A DNA stretch of 64,000 nt from a bacterium (GTDB taxonomy: Bacteria > Patescibacteriota > Saccharimonadia > Saccharimonadales > Saccharimonadaceae), in assembly GCA_030429445.1 (NCBI GenBank), contig JAUIFG010000002.1, positions 1-64,000 of the forward strand. The letters are read 5' to 3'. Shown one piece after another: positions 19,132-28,542 of this stretch. The notes under the pieces are model-generated. The model searched no databases, was not told where the DNA came from, and saw only the letters and a program-made list of their open reading frames with translations. Within the stretch, counting starts at the first letter, position 1, and each line of letters opens with the position of its first letter. A program made the position numbers and the translations under genes.

Positions 19132-19282
19132 CTGGATCTCCAATCCATGTCACAACGTACCAATTCGGCTTAATCAAACTATAGCACTTCGTAGATTTTC
19201 TATCAAATTAATGTAATTAATTGATATTTCTAACATTGTCCCTATAATATTACCTAGATTTTAAACGCTAGCAGGAGACACC

Positions 19283-19534
19283 ATGCGCAAACTACTGAAT
19301 ATCGCTACAATCATTCTGTCTATATGGCTTGCTGTCGACGTATTGCATGCACCCCAGATGCTTCTTAGTTTTCTCCTTGTTGGTGAAGTCCCGGGCCTTA
19401 ACATAAGCTTGTCACCCACCCTCATGATGGCACTCCTAACAGTTGCAATGGGAGTTGTTATATTCGAGATTGCAGCGCGGCGCTACAATACAATTCGCCA
19501 TTGGCGAAGACGACTACTCTCTCTTGCTCAGTAA
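19283..19534 (+). CDS. hypothetical two-helix membrane protein
   Basis: 83 aa. Two hydrophobic segments (IATIILSIWLAVDVLHA and LMMALLTVAMGVVIFEIAA) and a basic C-terminal tail (RRYNTIRHWRRRLL). Strong SD AGGAG at good spacing, and TATAAT upstream with a leader of about 25 nt. Divergent from 18760-19131. Function unknown. Confidence 0.7.
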   Translation: MRKLLNIATIILSIWLAVDVLHAPQMLLSFLLVGEVPGLNISLSPTLMMALLTVAMGVVIFEIAARRYNTIRHWRRRLLSLAQ

Positions 19535-19539
19535 CCTGA

Positions 19540-20985
19540 TCAATCCTGACCACTCAGATTAGATATATCAGTTGGAGCAATGTTTTCTAGCCATAGTTGA
19601 AGTTCTTGCATCACATACTGTTTATTTTCAGTTAACTCTTGTTTGGATAAGCGTTCTATTGATTTCATATAAGATGGCAGTTGACTCTTTATGCGCGCAA
19701 CTCGCCACTTCTCCCATTCGATCATCTCATCGGCAGTTAAACATTTCGGGAAACTTCGCGCCTTGTAGTGGAGCAGCAGGGGATCCAGACGTTCATCGCG
19801 AAATTCTGGATGAAAATCCGCAAGCTTTTTATCGTCAGCAGATGCTACAGCCTGAACACGAAGCTTGTCGGCATCATCCAAAAAACCATCATATAACTGT
19901 GACTCGACATTTGGTGATTTTTTATAATCAGGTTTATTCTCTAGTAATGTCCGTATATTCTCGGCAAAGTGCGGAGCCGACAGCAATGTTTTTTTATGGC
20001 TCTCGACTATATCTTGTGACATGCTAATTTTTGACCATCCATCATTTTGTTCTAACACACCCAAGGGCGCCACCGCAGGCACACGGTTATATTGTAGTTC
20101 TTTGACTGGTAGCTTTACGAAATCGTCCGCCTTGCGCTCTTCCCAGGTGGCAAAGATTTTTTTGGCTAGCTCCTTGCCGTCCAGATTAATAAACTGTGCT
20201 GGATCATAGCGTAAATCATAAACAATGACATTGCCGTTCTTGCCCGATGTCAATGGAAAGGCAACGGTCGTCTTTTGGAACTCAGAATCATAGCGTCCGC
20301 TCGAATAGACGAACGGTTGTTTTTGATCAAGATTAACAAGTTTTTTGATTTCTTTTTTATCGCGCATTTTCAATAGATAATCAAATAGTTGTGGCTGTTT
20401 TGACTTGATGAGTTTTGCAATGCCGATCAACGCAACGACATCGCTCATTGCATCATGCGCATTCTCATGACTGATGTCATTTTCTTTTGACAATAACTCT
20501 AATCGATTTGTTGGCACACCATCAATAACTGGCCATTTGATACCCTCCGGTCGAAGTGCCCGGGTCATACGCACCACATCCAACATGTCCCATCGTGAAC
20601 GTCCATCACGCCAGCTCCATTCATATGGGTCATGAAAATTCCTCCATAATAAATGCCTGACAAATTCATCATCAAAACGAACATTATTATAGCCAGTAAC
20701 AATCGTGCCTTCTGTAAAAACCTCTTTTAGTAATAGCTCTGCAAATTGAGCCTCGGTATAGCCATCGGCTACTGTTTGCTGAGGAGTGATTCCGGTTACC
20801 ATCAACGCATCAGGACTAGGCAGTGTATCGTCATTCAGAGCAACAAGAACATTCACAGGATCACCGATAGGATCTAGATCCATATCAGTTCGTTGACCGG
20901 CGAATTGCATAACTCGATCATCACGTCCAGATAAACCACTTGTTTCGAGATCATAGAAAAAGAATGTTTCAGCCATTACAGCCAT
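19540..20985 (-). CDS. sbcB: exodeoxyribonuclease I
   Basis: 481 aa. DEDDh exonuclease: FYDLETSG (ExoI), TGYNNVRFDDEFVRH (ExoII), HENAHDAMSDV (ExoIII with His), followed by the SH3-like and C-terminal helical regions typical of bacterial ExoI (YDLRYDPAQFINLDG, DEMIEWEKWR). Degrades ssDNA 3' to 5' in repair and recombination. A second in-frame ATG (20976) is an alternative start. Confidence 0.92.
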   Translation of the reverse strand: MAVMAETFFFYDLETSGLSGRDDRVMQFAGQRTDMDLDPIGDPVNVLVALNDDTLPSPDALMVTGITPQQTVADGYTEAQFAELLLKEVFTEGTIVTGYNNVRFDDEFVRHLLWRNFHDPYEWSWRDGRSRWDMLDVVRMTRALRPEGIKWPVIDGVPTNRLELLSKENDISHENAHDAMSDVVALIGIAKLIKSKQPQLFDYLLKMRDKKEIKKLVNLDQKQPFVYSSGRYDSEFQKTTVAFPLTSGKNGNVIVYDLRYDPAQFINLDGKELAKKIFATWEERKADDFVKLPVKELQYNRVPAVAPLGVLEQNDGWSKISMSQDIVESHKKTLLSAPHFAENIRTLLENKPDYKKSPNVESQLYDGFLDDADKLRVQAVASADDKKLADFHPEFRDERLDPLLLHYKARSFPKCLTADEMIEWEKWRVARIKSQLPSYMKSIERLSKQELTENKQYVMQELQLWLENIAPTDISNLSGQD

Positions 20986-21029
20986 CGTAATACAAAACGC
21001 GTACTTTATCTAGGTGAAGGCTTTTTAAA

Positions 21030-22310
21030 CTATTGTTCAAGAAAGGTTAGCTCGGATGATCCAATGCGAACGAGGCTATTGCCTTGAGCACCCTGCCGAA
21101 CCAATTCGTGCGAAATGCCCATTTTTTTCATAATATCCCGCAAACGATTCACCCCCTCAAATTGGTCAAAATTTGTCCTGCGAGCAAATTTTTCAATCTT
21201 TTCGCCAGTAACAATATACTGATCGCCTTCTTTTGTGACTGACCACGCCTTTGTGTTTTGCTCGTTGCTTAGAGTCAAAACGGGGACGTTATTTAATGAG
21301 GTACTTTCTTCAACAAGACTATCTCGTGCAGTTTTTACCTGCTGATTCAATTGCCTGAGTAGTTCGTTTAGTCCATACCCCGCAGTCGATGAAATTGTCA
21401 TAACCTGAGTGCCTTTAGTGATTACCTTCTGCAATTCGTCCGTTTGCATCGTGATCATATCGTCATCCAACCCTTCGGTTTTTGTGAGTGCAACAATTTC
21501 TGGTCGCGACACCAAAATGTCAGAATATTTCCCCAGCTCACTCCGAATAGTTTTATAATCTCCAGCAATATCATTGCTGTACGCATCAATCAGATGAAGC
21601 AATACGGCCGTCCTCTCAACATGACGCAAAAACTGATCACCAAGTCCTTTGCCATCAGCTGCTCCTTCGATAAGACCAGGTATATCAGCAATGAGCAAAG
21701 TTGATTCATCAATATCCGCAACGCCTAAATTGGGAGTCAATGTCGTAAACTCGTAGTCAGCAATTTCAGGTCGAGCATTTGTCACCACACTGAGAAACGT
21801 TGATTTGCCCGCATTGGGCAATCCAACCAAACCAACATCTGCCAGTAATTTTAATTCTAGGTCTGCCTCAAACGACTCACCAAGCTCGCCCTTTTCGGCC
21901 ATTCGTGGTGTTTGGCGAACCGATGATTTAAAATGCGCGTTACCAAACCCGCCATCACCACCATCAGCAATAATCTGCCGCTGGCCATGTTTGGTTAAAT
22001 CAGCAATTATCTTGCCGTCGCGTTTTATCAACGTTCCCATTGGTACTTTTACAACCAAATCGTCTCCGTACTTACCAGCTCGCCTATTCTTGCCGCCGTT
22101 CATACCATCACTCGCTTTTAGTTCTGGTTTGTATCGAAAATCAAGAAGAGTATTCAAATTTTCCGTTGCTTCAAAAATGACATTACCACCCTTGCCACCA
22201 TCACCACCATCAGGACCGCCTTTATCGATATAGATTTCATGACGAAAACTAACGGCTCCATCGCCGCCCTTTCCTGCCCGAACTTTTACTGTTGCCGTAT
22301 CAATAAACAT
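21030..22310 (-). CDS. obg: Obg family GTPase
   Basis: 426 aa. Gly-rich Obg fold at the N-terminus (AGKGGDGAVSFRHEIYIDKG, GGPDGGDGGKGGNVIF), G domain with GLPNAGKSTFLS, DIPGLIEGAADGKGLG and ALTKTEG, and a C-terminal OCT domain (ARRTNFDQFEGVNRLRDIMKKMG). Involved in 50S maturation and stress control. An extended -10 (TGGTATAGT) ends 8 nt before the ATG, so near-leaderless. Confidence 0.95.
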   Translation of the reverse strand: MFIDTATVKVRAGKGGDGAVSFRHEIYIDKGGPDGGDGGKGGNVIFEATENLNTLLDFRYKPELKASDGMNGGKNRRAGKYGDDLVVKVPMGTLIKRDGKIIADLTKHGQRQIIADGGDGGFGNAHFKSSVRQTPRMAEKGELGESFEADLELKLLADVGLVGLPNAGKSTFLSVVTNARPEIADYEFTTLTPNLGVADIDESTLLIADIPGLIEGAADGKGLGDQFLRHVERTAVLLHLIDAYSNDIAGDYKTIRSELGKYSDILVSRPEIVALTKTEGLDDDMITMQTDELQKVITKGTQVMTISSTAGYGLNELLRQLNQQVKTARDSLVEESTSLNNVPVLTLSNEQNTKAWSVTKEGDQYIVTGEKIEKFARRTNFDQFEGVNRLRDIMKKMGISHELVRQGAQGNSLVRIGSSELTFLEQ

Positions 22311-22387
22311 ACAAGTAAACTATACCATAAATTCACGTTTTTACAAAAGGCTAGAGGTTTTTCATAGGTGTGCCGTAAAACGAAATT

Positions 22388-23527
22388 CTAATGAATATAG
22401 GCGTAATAGCGAGCTTGATTCGCGGGAATGATTCGGCCATTCACGACATTCCAACCACCACCAGCGACGTACGCATTCATTTCACTCACGACAATATCAC
22501 CGTTTGGCTTTACTTGCTCAACAATACCAACATGCCCATACCCACCACCGTTCTGAACGATCGCCCCTCGCGACGGCGTGTTGTTGACTGTAAATCGAGG
22601 GTCGAGTTGCGCATAGTACGACCAACTGGCCGCATTACCCCAGTTCGTACCAACCGCCAGACCCAATTCAATACGCCTATCATAGGCATAACGAGTACAG
22701 TTTCCATACGCATAGCCGTTTCCTGCACGTCCCGGTGTGCCGATCTTGATTCTCCATGACGTGCCACCAAATCCTGTACCGGAATTGACGACAGTTTGAG
22801 TTTGGCGTACAGGCGCAGTATAGCCCGGCTGTTGAGTCGTTGGTAAATTACCGCCTGGAATAACAATTTTTGTACCCGCCTTGAGACCACTCAGCTCCAA
22901 GTCATTAAACGATACGATACGTGCCTTGTTTGCGCCATACGTACTGGCAAGCTTATCTAGGGTGTCACTCGATTTAACCTCGTAAAGGATACCGTCAACT
23001 GGAGGGATTTTGAGCTTTTCACCAGCAGAAATCGTATTATTGGTTTTGTCATTCGCCCATCGAATTGTCTTTGCTGATACACCATAAGCATTGGCGATCG
23101 AGCTCATCGTATCGCCCTTTTTCACCTTATAGGTAATAACGTCGCGACTACTTGCTGTTGGTTGTATGATCTGTGGTTTGATAATTGCAGAGTCGTCTGT
23201 CTGTGCCAGTTTACTTTCGATGGCCAACGATGCAACGCGCTCAGCGACATTATCTGCTACAGGCATATTTGTCTGTTGGGCAATGTTTGATGCAATGTTT
23301 GATGCAACTAGCTTATCAACAGCATCACCCTCAATGACAAGCGGAGTTGTCTCGGAGGTTTGCGTCGCATTTGCTACTGATTCAGTCGCCACCTGCTGAG
23401 GTGGCTTGTAGCCCAAAGCAATGATAGCAATAATAATCGCAAACACACTGCCATATACCATCCACGCTGAAAGCTTTGGCATTTTTACCTTGCGGCGCAA
23501 TGGATGATCGACAACCCGCTGCTTCAA
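22388..23527 (-). CDS. LysM-LysM-CHAP cell-wall hydrolase
   Basis: 379 aa as drawn from TTG. One membrane helix (MVYGSVFAIIIAIIALGY), two LysM repeats (YKVKKGDTMSSIANAYGV and YEVKSSDTLDKLASTYGA), a linker, and a C-terminal CHAP amidase/endopeptidase domain with Cys in GNCTRYAYDRR and His in GGGYGHVGIVEQV. Cuts peptidoglycan stems or cross-links. The frame is open upstream, and AGGAG (23583-23587) lies 7 nt before an in-frame ATT at 23575, giving a 16-residue longer N-terminus (ISNQSNADNDQSKVAY). This rare start may be the real one. Confidence 0.85.
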   Translation of the reverse strand: MKQRVVDHPLRRKVKMPKLSAWMVYGSVFAIIIAIIALGYKPPQQVATESVANATQTSETTPLVIEGDAVDKLVASNIASNIAQQTNMPVADNVAERVASLAIESKLAQTDDSAIIKPQIIQPTASSRDVITYKVKKGDTMSSIANAYGVSAKTIRWANDKTNNTISAGEKLKIPPVDGILYEVKSSDTLDKLASTYGANKARIVSFNDLELSGLKAGTKIVIPGGNLPTTQQPGYTAPVRQTQTVVNSGTGFGGTSWRIKIGTPGRAGNGYAYGNCTRYAYDRRIELGLAVGTNWGNAASWSYYAQLDPRFTVNNTPSRGAIVQNGGGYGHVGIVEQVKPNGDIVVSEMNAYVAGGGWNVVNGRIIPANQARYYAYIH

Positions 23528-23575
23528 ATAAGCAACTTTTGATTGATCGTTATCTGCGTTCGATTGATTACTAAT

Positions 23576-23811
23576 TCCGATTCTCCTGCCATCCGTATTG
23601 CTACAAAGGCTTCTACCTTACTTTGTCTTGCTTCCGTTGAGACGAAGCGGGGGTGTGCGATCGACCTATTATGGTTAATTATTGCTGAATATCTTACTCG
23701 ATACCCTTACGACATTTATCGGCAGACCCATCTACGTATCACGCTATCGTCTTCCGTTCAGCATCATCTGTCATTCTGCCATAAATAGGAGTGAAAGATC
23801 GTAAATGTGTA
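23576..23811 (-). ncRNA. long structured 5' leader of the LysM-CHAP gene (candidate cis-regulatory RNA)
   Basis: About 236 nt between a predicted start site and the coding region. 23775-23786 pairs with 23714-23726 (12 bp with one bulged base, 48-nt interior). Within it AUGCU pairs with AGCGU. Nearer the gene are GCUUC/GAAGC (9-nt loop) and ACAAAG/CUUUGU hairpins close to the SD. No plus-strand gene in this stretch is convincing. I do not recognise a known riboswitch class. Confidence 0.55.
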
Positions 23812-23817
23812 CCTACC

Positions 23818-23846
23818 ATTTTACTAATAGTTGTATTATGTGTCAA
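23818..23846 (-). promoter_or_regulatory. sigma-70-type promoter of the LysM-CHAP gene
   Basis: Minus strand TTGACA (23841-23846), 17-nt spacer, TAAAAT (23818-23823). This is the best -35/-10 match noticed in the window. Confidence 0.7.
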
Positions 23847-23920
23847 TATATTCTGTAATATAATTAGTTGAAATTCAACTGATAATCACCCCTGTTATTC
23901 CTGTGTTTTTAGTGCAAAAA

Positions 23921-25129
23921 CTATAGGATTTGGCATTTCTTTTTACAATGCCTATCGATATTCTGTTGATGTCCCGCTTCATCCACGGCAAAATATGTCT
24001 GATCATCATCCCCGCTTAGGAAAAATAGATAGTCATTTTTGGCTGGATTTGCGACAGCAATGAGTGCATTCGCCCCTGGAGCAGCAATCGGACCCGGAGG
24101 TAGACCTGTATGAACACGTGTATTATATGGTGAATCTAGCGTTGGCGTACGTTGCACGCCTAATTTATCTGCAGCATACTGATATGTAACGTCCGAACCC
24201 AAATTCATGTCATTTGCCATGCGATTATAAAAGACCCTTGCAACCTGTTTTTGATCCTCAGCATTCGGCACTTCTCGCTGTACGATTGATGCTAGCGTGA
24301 TACCTTCAAAGAGTGTTAGGTTTTGTTTTTTAAATCCCTCAACGAGGTTTTCTTCTGTGATAACGGCTTCAAATTCATCAAAAGTTTGGTTCAGAATTGA
24401 CTCTGGTGTCGCCGCTGCATCGAAATGATAGGTTTCACCAAATATATATCCTTCCAAATCCGCATCTACTGGCTTGGTATCGAACAACGGACGATCATAC
24501 GCTTTCGACAACGCGGCATCAATATCAACCGTATCAAATAATTTCAGATCTATCAGTCGCTGACGATTATTTGCCAGCGTGTCACCAGGCAAAAATGTCA
24601 CCTTGAATGTATGTTGCTTGCCGCTTACCAAATAATCAACGATCTTTGGCGTCGACAAAGTTGGCTGCAACGTATACACACCAGCCTGTAGTCTATTCTC
24701 CGTTGACGTTAGTTTGGTGTATATCGTAAATGCCAGACTGCTCCGAATTACTCCTGCGGTTTCTAACTGCTCAGCAATTGCACTAGGTATCGAACCGGAC
24801 TCAATAGTCACACGAATATACTTCGTAGTGTCATCTGATGCAGGTTTTAATAATTGCTGATACCAAGAATAAGCAACCGCACCCGCAATAATCAGTAGAG
24901 TCACGAAGAGACCAAGAATGATCAGCACCCATCGCTTCCAGTGACTTGGTTTTTTTGATAATCCTTCATCAACAATCTCATCGTCCATAGATTTATCTAG
25001 CAATTCAACGGGCTTTGGTTCGGGCGAATCGTGATCAGATTGCGAATCAGGTACAGTTTTTTTGGGGCGAGACATACGACGGATGCCGTCGACAGACACT
25101 CCCTGAGATAACTTTAGTTTATCAACCAT
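23921..25129 (-). CDS. mltG: endolytic transglycosylase MltG
   Basis: 402 aa from MVDKLKLSQGV. Cytoplasmic tail, one membrane helix (WVLIILGLFVTLLIIAGAVAYSW), a LysM-like subdomain and the YceG catalytic domain with the Glu in SIVQREVPNAEDQKQVARVFYNR and LDSPYNTRVHTGLPPGPIAAPG. Cleaves nascent glycan strands. The ATG lies inside the end of ruvX (8-nt overlap), so last in the ftsA-like/membrane protein/ruvX/mltG operon. The C-terminus is slightly basic (HCKKKCQIL). Confidence 0.92.
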   Translation of the reverse strand: MVDKLKLSQGVSVDGIRRMSRPKKTVPDSQSDHDSPEPKPVELLDKSMDDEIVDEGLSKKPSHWKRWVLIILGLFVTLLIIAGAVAYSWYQQLLKPASDDTTKYIRVTIESGSIPSAIAEQLETAGVIRSSLAFTIYTKLTSTENRLQAGVYTLQPTLSTPKIVDYLVSGKQHTFKVTFLPGDTLANNRQRLIDLKLFDTVDIDAALSKAYDRPLFDTKPVDADLEGYIFGETYHFDAAATPESILNQTFDEFEAVITEENLVEGFKKQNLTLFEGITLASIVQREVPNAEDQKQVARVFYNRMANDMNLGSDVTYQYAADKLGVQRTPTLDSPYNTRVHTGLPPGPIAAPGANALIAVANPAKNDYLFFLSGDDDQTYFAVDEAGHQQNIDRHCKKKCQIL

Positions 25130-25529
25130 GTTGACGCTCCATACGCTGTAAATAATCTTGCAGAATAATTGCCGCAGCCATTGCATCGATATCTGCTTTA
25201 TCATAAGGTTTTCCATCTGCCTTCAACCTGTCTTCGGCTAAAACACTTGTCAAAGACTCATCCTGAAACTCAACATTCACAAACGAACTGATTTTTTCAG
25301 AAAATTGCTCGCTAACCTTTGTCTGCGCGGTTGGGTCACCCAATTGATTGCGGGGATAACCAATAACAATGGTGTCAATTGATTTGTCACGAACAAACTG
25401 GCGAATTTCTTTGATTTCCGTTCCATCAACATTAAGCGTCCGAACTGGCATGGCAATTGGAACCGTTGAATCGGCAAAGGCTACACCTATGCGCTTGGTT
25501 CCCACATCGAGCGCCAAAAAGTTAGGCAT
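25122..25529 (-). CDS. ruvX: RuvX/YqgF family putative Holliday junction resolvase
   Basis: 135 aa RNase H-fold protein: FLALDVGTKRIGVAFAD at the N-terminus, IVIGYPRNQLGDPTAQT in the middle, and DESLTSVLAE plus DIDAMAAAIILQDYL at the C-terminus supply the acidic residues. YqgF proteins are also implicated in pre-16S rRNA 5' processing. Overlaps both neighbours by 8 nt. Confidence 0.9.
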   Translation of the reverse strand: MPNFLALDVGTKRIGVAFADSTVPIAMPVRTLNVDGTEIKEIRQFVRDKSIDTIVIGYPRNQLGDPTAQTKVSEQFSEKISSFVNVEFQDESLTSVLAEDRLKADGKPYDKADIDAMAAAIILQDYLQRMERQHG

Positions 25530-27186
25530 CGTCCTCGACTAGATTAAATTCAATAGTAATCTTTTTGGAATCATCAGGTACGGTAAAGACCCAAAACGGA
25601 GACAGATTCACTTTGACACCACTAACACCGTCGATCGCCTTCAGCTCCTTTTCGATTTCACCATAGCGTTTACCCTTCACAATGGCACGAATATCATCAT
25701 CTTCGATCTTTGGACCAATCTTGCCAGTTGCCGCCAACAGGACTGTGGCTTTCTTTTTATTTGAACTTAGCTCAAAATCAGTCATCTCGGCATCTTTTGC
25801 TCCGCTATCATATATGCGCTTGCTATCTAGATTGCCCAATTGATCCTTGATTGCATCCTTCAAAAATTCATTCAAAACAGGTTCGGCAATACCATGCATC
25901 GTGTATACCATCTCGACGGTGATCGAAGCTGTGTCACCCGTTACCTCTTCACCAAGCTTTGGCTCAATCTTTTGCTCACCCACCGTTGTATTGAAACTTT
26001 CTTCAATGACAATCGTACTGCTGTCAAATTTCTTTAATAAAGCTTCTTTTATTTCTGCTGTTTTATCTTGAGCCAACTCTTCACGAGCCTTTTTGACGTC
26101 ATCAACAGATACAACTTTAATAGTCTTTTTTGTTCCGCCACTTATACCTTCACTAGAATTAGCGGTCACATCACCACTATACCCATTCACTGTAAAATCT
26201 GAATTAGCTGGTAAATTATATTCGTCTCCTATGTCTTCTGCTACCACTTTAACCGGACCAGATTCGCCAGGATCAACACAAGTGCCGATAATTACTGCAC
26301 CCTCAATAACAACGGTTGCTTGAACGACATAATTATTACCTCCCGCTAAAATGACCCTTCCTGCCTCTATCGTTACTGGTACACTCGAATAGCAGTTCGT
26401 GAAGATGACTGTTCCCTCTGCCTTCTCACCAACTTCTTCTTCGCCCGTTGCTTTGAATTCAATCGTATCGGTTTGCTTTTCAGTCTGCACAATGGATGGT
26501 AATGTCTTTTTCGCACTATCTGCCGTTAGGCCTTCGCCAACTGTCAATGGCGTTTGTACTTCTACATCAGTTGTACGAGCGCTCACGATGACCGTCGCAT
26601 TCGGCGCAAACCAAATCGCCCAGACAAAAAATGCAATTAATAACCCGCCAGCAATACTTCCTAGAGCAACCTTTTTACGAAAACTACCAAAATCAGGTAC
26701 CTTCACTCGTTGCTTGGATGGCTTTTCCCCGCGAGCTGGTTTTTTAACCGAAGTTACTTCACCATCAATGTCGATATCGCTAATTTTGCTAGGTGACTCT
26801 TCGTCACTATCGTCATCATCCGCATCGTCAGAGATACCGGCATGATCACCAACCGAAACATCGCTACCATCAATAACATCTTCTTCATCTGCATCCAACG
26901 AGGGAGCTTCGGCAAGTTCCGGTCGTGACTGCAATGTCTTTGCGACAGGAATCTTTGCACTCGCCGCAAGGCTAGATAGTGCAGCACTATGTGTGATAAT
27001 CACCAGACGCTTGCTTGCCTTGTTGGCTGTCCGTGCCAGCAAACCTAGGTTTACTGCACTCTGCAAAACACCGGCTCGTTTTGGCGGTACAAGGGCAACT
27101 ATTTTTTCTTTTGAACCCTTGATCTTGCCGATAATTGCTGTAATGTCGTCTTCGACATCGATATATATAGTGTCTTTTTTCTGCAT
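25522..27186 (-). CDS. single-pass membrane protein of unknown function in a division/cell-wall operon
   Basis: 554 aa. Residues 1-90 look like a small cytosolic alpha/beta domain (IYIDVEDDITAIIGKIKGSK, VALVPPKRAGVLQS). A long acidic linker (DDADDDDSDEESPS) follows, then a membrane helix near 172-194 (VALGSIAGGLLIAFFVWAIWFAP) and a large extracytoplasmic beta-rich region with repeat-like modules; possible similarity to baseplate J-like beta domains is not firm. Lies between the FtsA-like gene and ruvX-mltG, suggesting a role at the envelope during growth. SD AGAAG upstream. Confidence 0.7.
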   Translation of the reverse strand: MQKKDTIYIDVEDDITAIIGKIKGSKEKIVALVPPKRAGVLQSAVNLGLLARTANKASKRLVIITHSAALSSLAASAKIPVAKTLQSRPELAEAPSLDADEEDVIDGSDVSVGDHAGISDDADDDDSDEESPSKISDIDIDGEVTSVKKPARGEKPSKQRVKVPDFGSFRKKVALGSIAGGLLIAFFVWAIWFAPNATVIVSARTTDVEVQTPLTVGEGLTADSAKKTLPSIVQTEKQTDTIEFKATGEEEVGEKAEGTVIFTNCYSSVPVTIEAGRVILAGGNNYVVQATVVIEGAVIIGTCVDPGESGPVKVVAEDIGDEYNLPANSDFTVNGYSGDVTANSSEGISGGTKKTIKVVSVDDVKKAREELAQDKTAEIKEALLKKFDSSTIVIEESFNTTVGEQKIEPKLGEEVTGDTASITVEMVYTMHGIAEPVLNEFLKDAIKDQLGNLDSKRIYDSGAKDAEMTDFELSSNKKKATVLLAATGKIGPKIEDDDIRAIVKGKRYGEIEKELKAIDGVSGVKVNLSPFWVFTVPDDSKKITIEFNLVEDDA

Positions 27187-27196
27187 TTTAATTCTT

Positions 27197-28462
27197 CTAA
27201 ATTCTCAACATACGATTAACTTTTTCTTTGATCGTATCGCTGTTATCACCTCCGATAATTGTATCATAGCCGACCCTCAGCAAACCCATGGCGGTAATGA
27301 ACGTATGGTCGGTAACGCCATCTGTTTCATCTGTGATGCCAACAACTTCAGTCGGCTTGATGTGATGTACCGTCGGCCTCTTTGTGAATGGCAGCTCTTT
27401 GTACCAATCACGCTTTGCCAAAACATCAACCAACGACTCGAGACTAGCACCACCTCCGCACAGCAAAATGCGACTAGGTAAGTGGTCGACTGAATCAAAT
27501 TCGCTCAATGCCAACTCAACACCATCCAACCAAACATCTAATGTCTTTTCGATAGCACTCTCGGTTTTTTTCTTTACATTCTCTTTGATTTGCTCATGAC
27601 CAATGTGTAGTTTTAGCTTTTCGGCCTCAGTATAATTCAAATCTAAGTCGCTCATAATCGTACGGGTAAAACTACGGCCACCCACACCAAACATCTTTGT
27701 ACCTTCAACACCACCATCATTGACAACGGCAATGTCAGTCGTGCCACCACCGACATCAATCAAAACTGCCGTGAAATTACTACTGGAATCAGTGCCCAGT
27801 ACGCTACGACTAACAGCAAAGGGCTCGGCCGCTACTGCCACCAATTCAAGCGCCAGATCATCAGCCACTCGTTCGAGTGCACCGATGTGAACCATTGGGG
27901 CAAAAGCTGTGTAGATTTGGACAGCAACATCCCGCCCCTGAAAACTAATCGGATTTGATACTTTATAGCCATCAATATGTATGCTGACAAGCGCACTATT
28001 GACCAGCTTTATCTCGACATCTTCATTGCCTGTTTCTAGTGCAATTTGTCGCTGAGCTTTATTTTGGGCACGTTCTTGCACTTTTTCGATAATCAATTGC
28101 ATTTCACTAACGTCGAGTGGCTTATCTGGTTGTGGACGACGGTATTTAATAGTGTTTGTTACGCCTTTAACCAACTCACCCGCGATGCCTATGACTGCTT
28201 TTTTCGCCTGTAATCCCGCCTGGTCCTCTGCCTGAGCAAGTGCTTCTTCGCAATTGCGAACAACACCGGCAATATCAGCAATTGCACCGCTGTGCATATC
28301 ACTCACACCCTGTCGAGCACGACCGACACCAACAATCTCGATGTTTTCACCCTTCACTTTTGCAATGAGTGCTTTGACGAATTCTGTGCCAATATCTAAT
28401 CCGACAATGTAATCTTTGTCGGAATTATTCTTTTTGGCTACGCGTAGTTTATTGAAAACCAT
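27197..28462 (-). CDS. FtsA-like cell division ATPase
   Basis: 421 aa actin-fold protein: phosphate-1 loop VGLDIGTEFVKALIA, SHS2-type insertion region (KYRRPQPDKPLDVSEMQ), phosphate-2 loop LIDVGGGTTDIAVV, adenosine motif LCGGGASLESLVDVL. The C-terminus ends in a short basic helix (IKEKVNRMLRI) like an FtsA membrane-targeting helix. Likely tethers FtsZ, though PilM is a related alternative. TATAAT ends 10 nt before the ATG. First gene of the four-gene operon to mltG. Confidence 0.8.
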   Translation of the reverse strand: MVFNKLRVAKKNNSDKDYIVGLDIGTEFVKALIAKVKGENIEIVGVGRARQGVSDMHSGAIADIAGVVRNCEEALAQAEDQAGLQAKKAVIGIAGELVKGVTNTIKYRRPQPDKPLDVSEMQLIIEKVQERAQNKAQRQIALETGNEDVEIKLVNSALVSIHIDGYKVSNPISFQGRDVAVQIYTAFAPMVHIGALERVADDLALELVAVAAEPFAVSRSVLGTDSSSNFTAVLIDVGGGTTDIAVVNDGGVEGTKMFGVGGRSFTRTIMSDLDLNYTEAEKLKLHIGHEQIKENVKKKTESAIEKTLDVWLDGVELALSEFDSVDHLPSRILLCGGGASLESLVDVLAKRDWYKELPFTKRPTVHHIKPTEVVGITDETDGVTDHTFITAMGLLRVGYDTIIGGDNSDTIKEKVNRMLRI

Positions 28463-28542
28463 GAATGTGACTATTATATACCAGTGATGCTTATGGTGGC
28501 AAAAGGATTGCCTGACACCGGTATAAATGTTACCCTGCTTGT

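Noticed and set aside
23543-23788. 81-aa plus-strand frame
   Set aside because: Falls within the structured leader on the other strand; no SD or promoter and no recognisable protein features.
23576-23811. c-di-AMP (ydaO) or c-di-GMP (GEMM) riboswitch
   Set aside because: I looked for their conserved core motifs and did not find them, so the leader is reported without a class.
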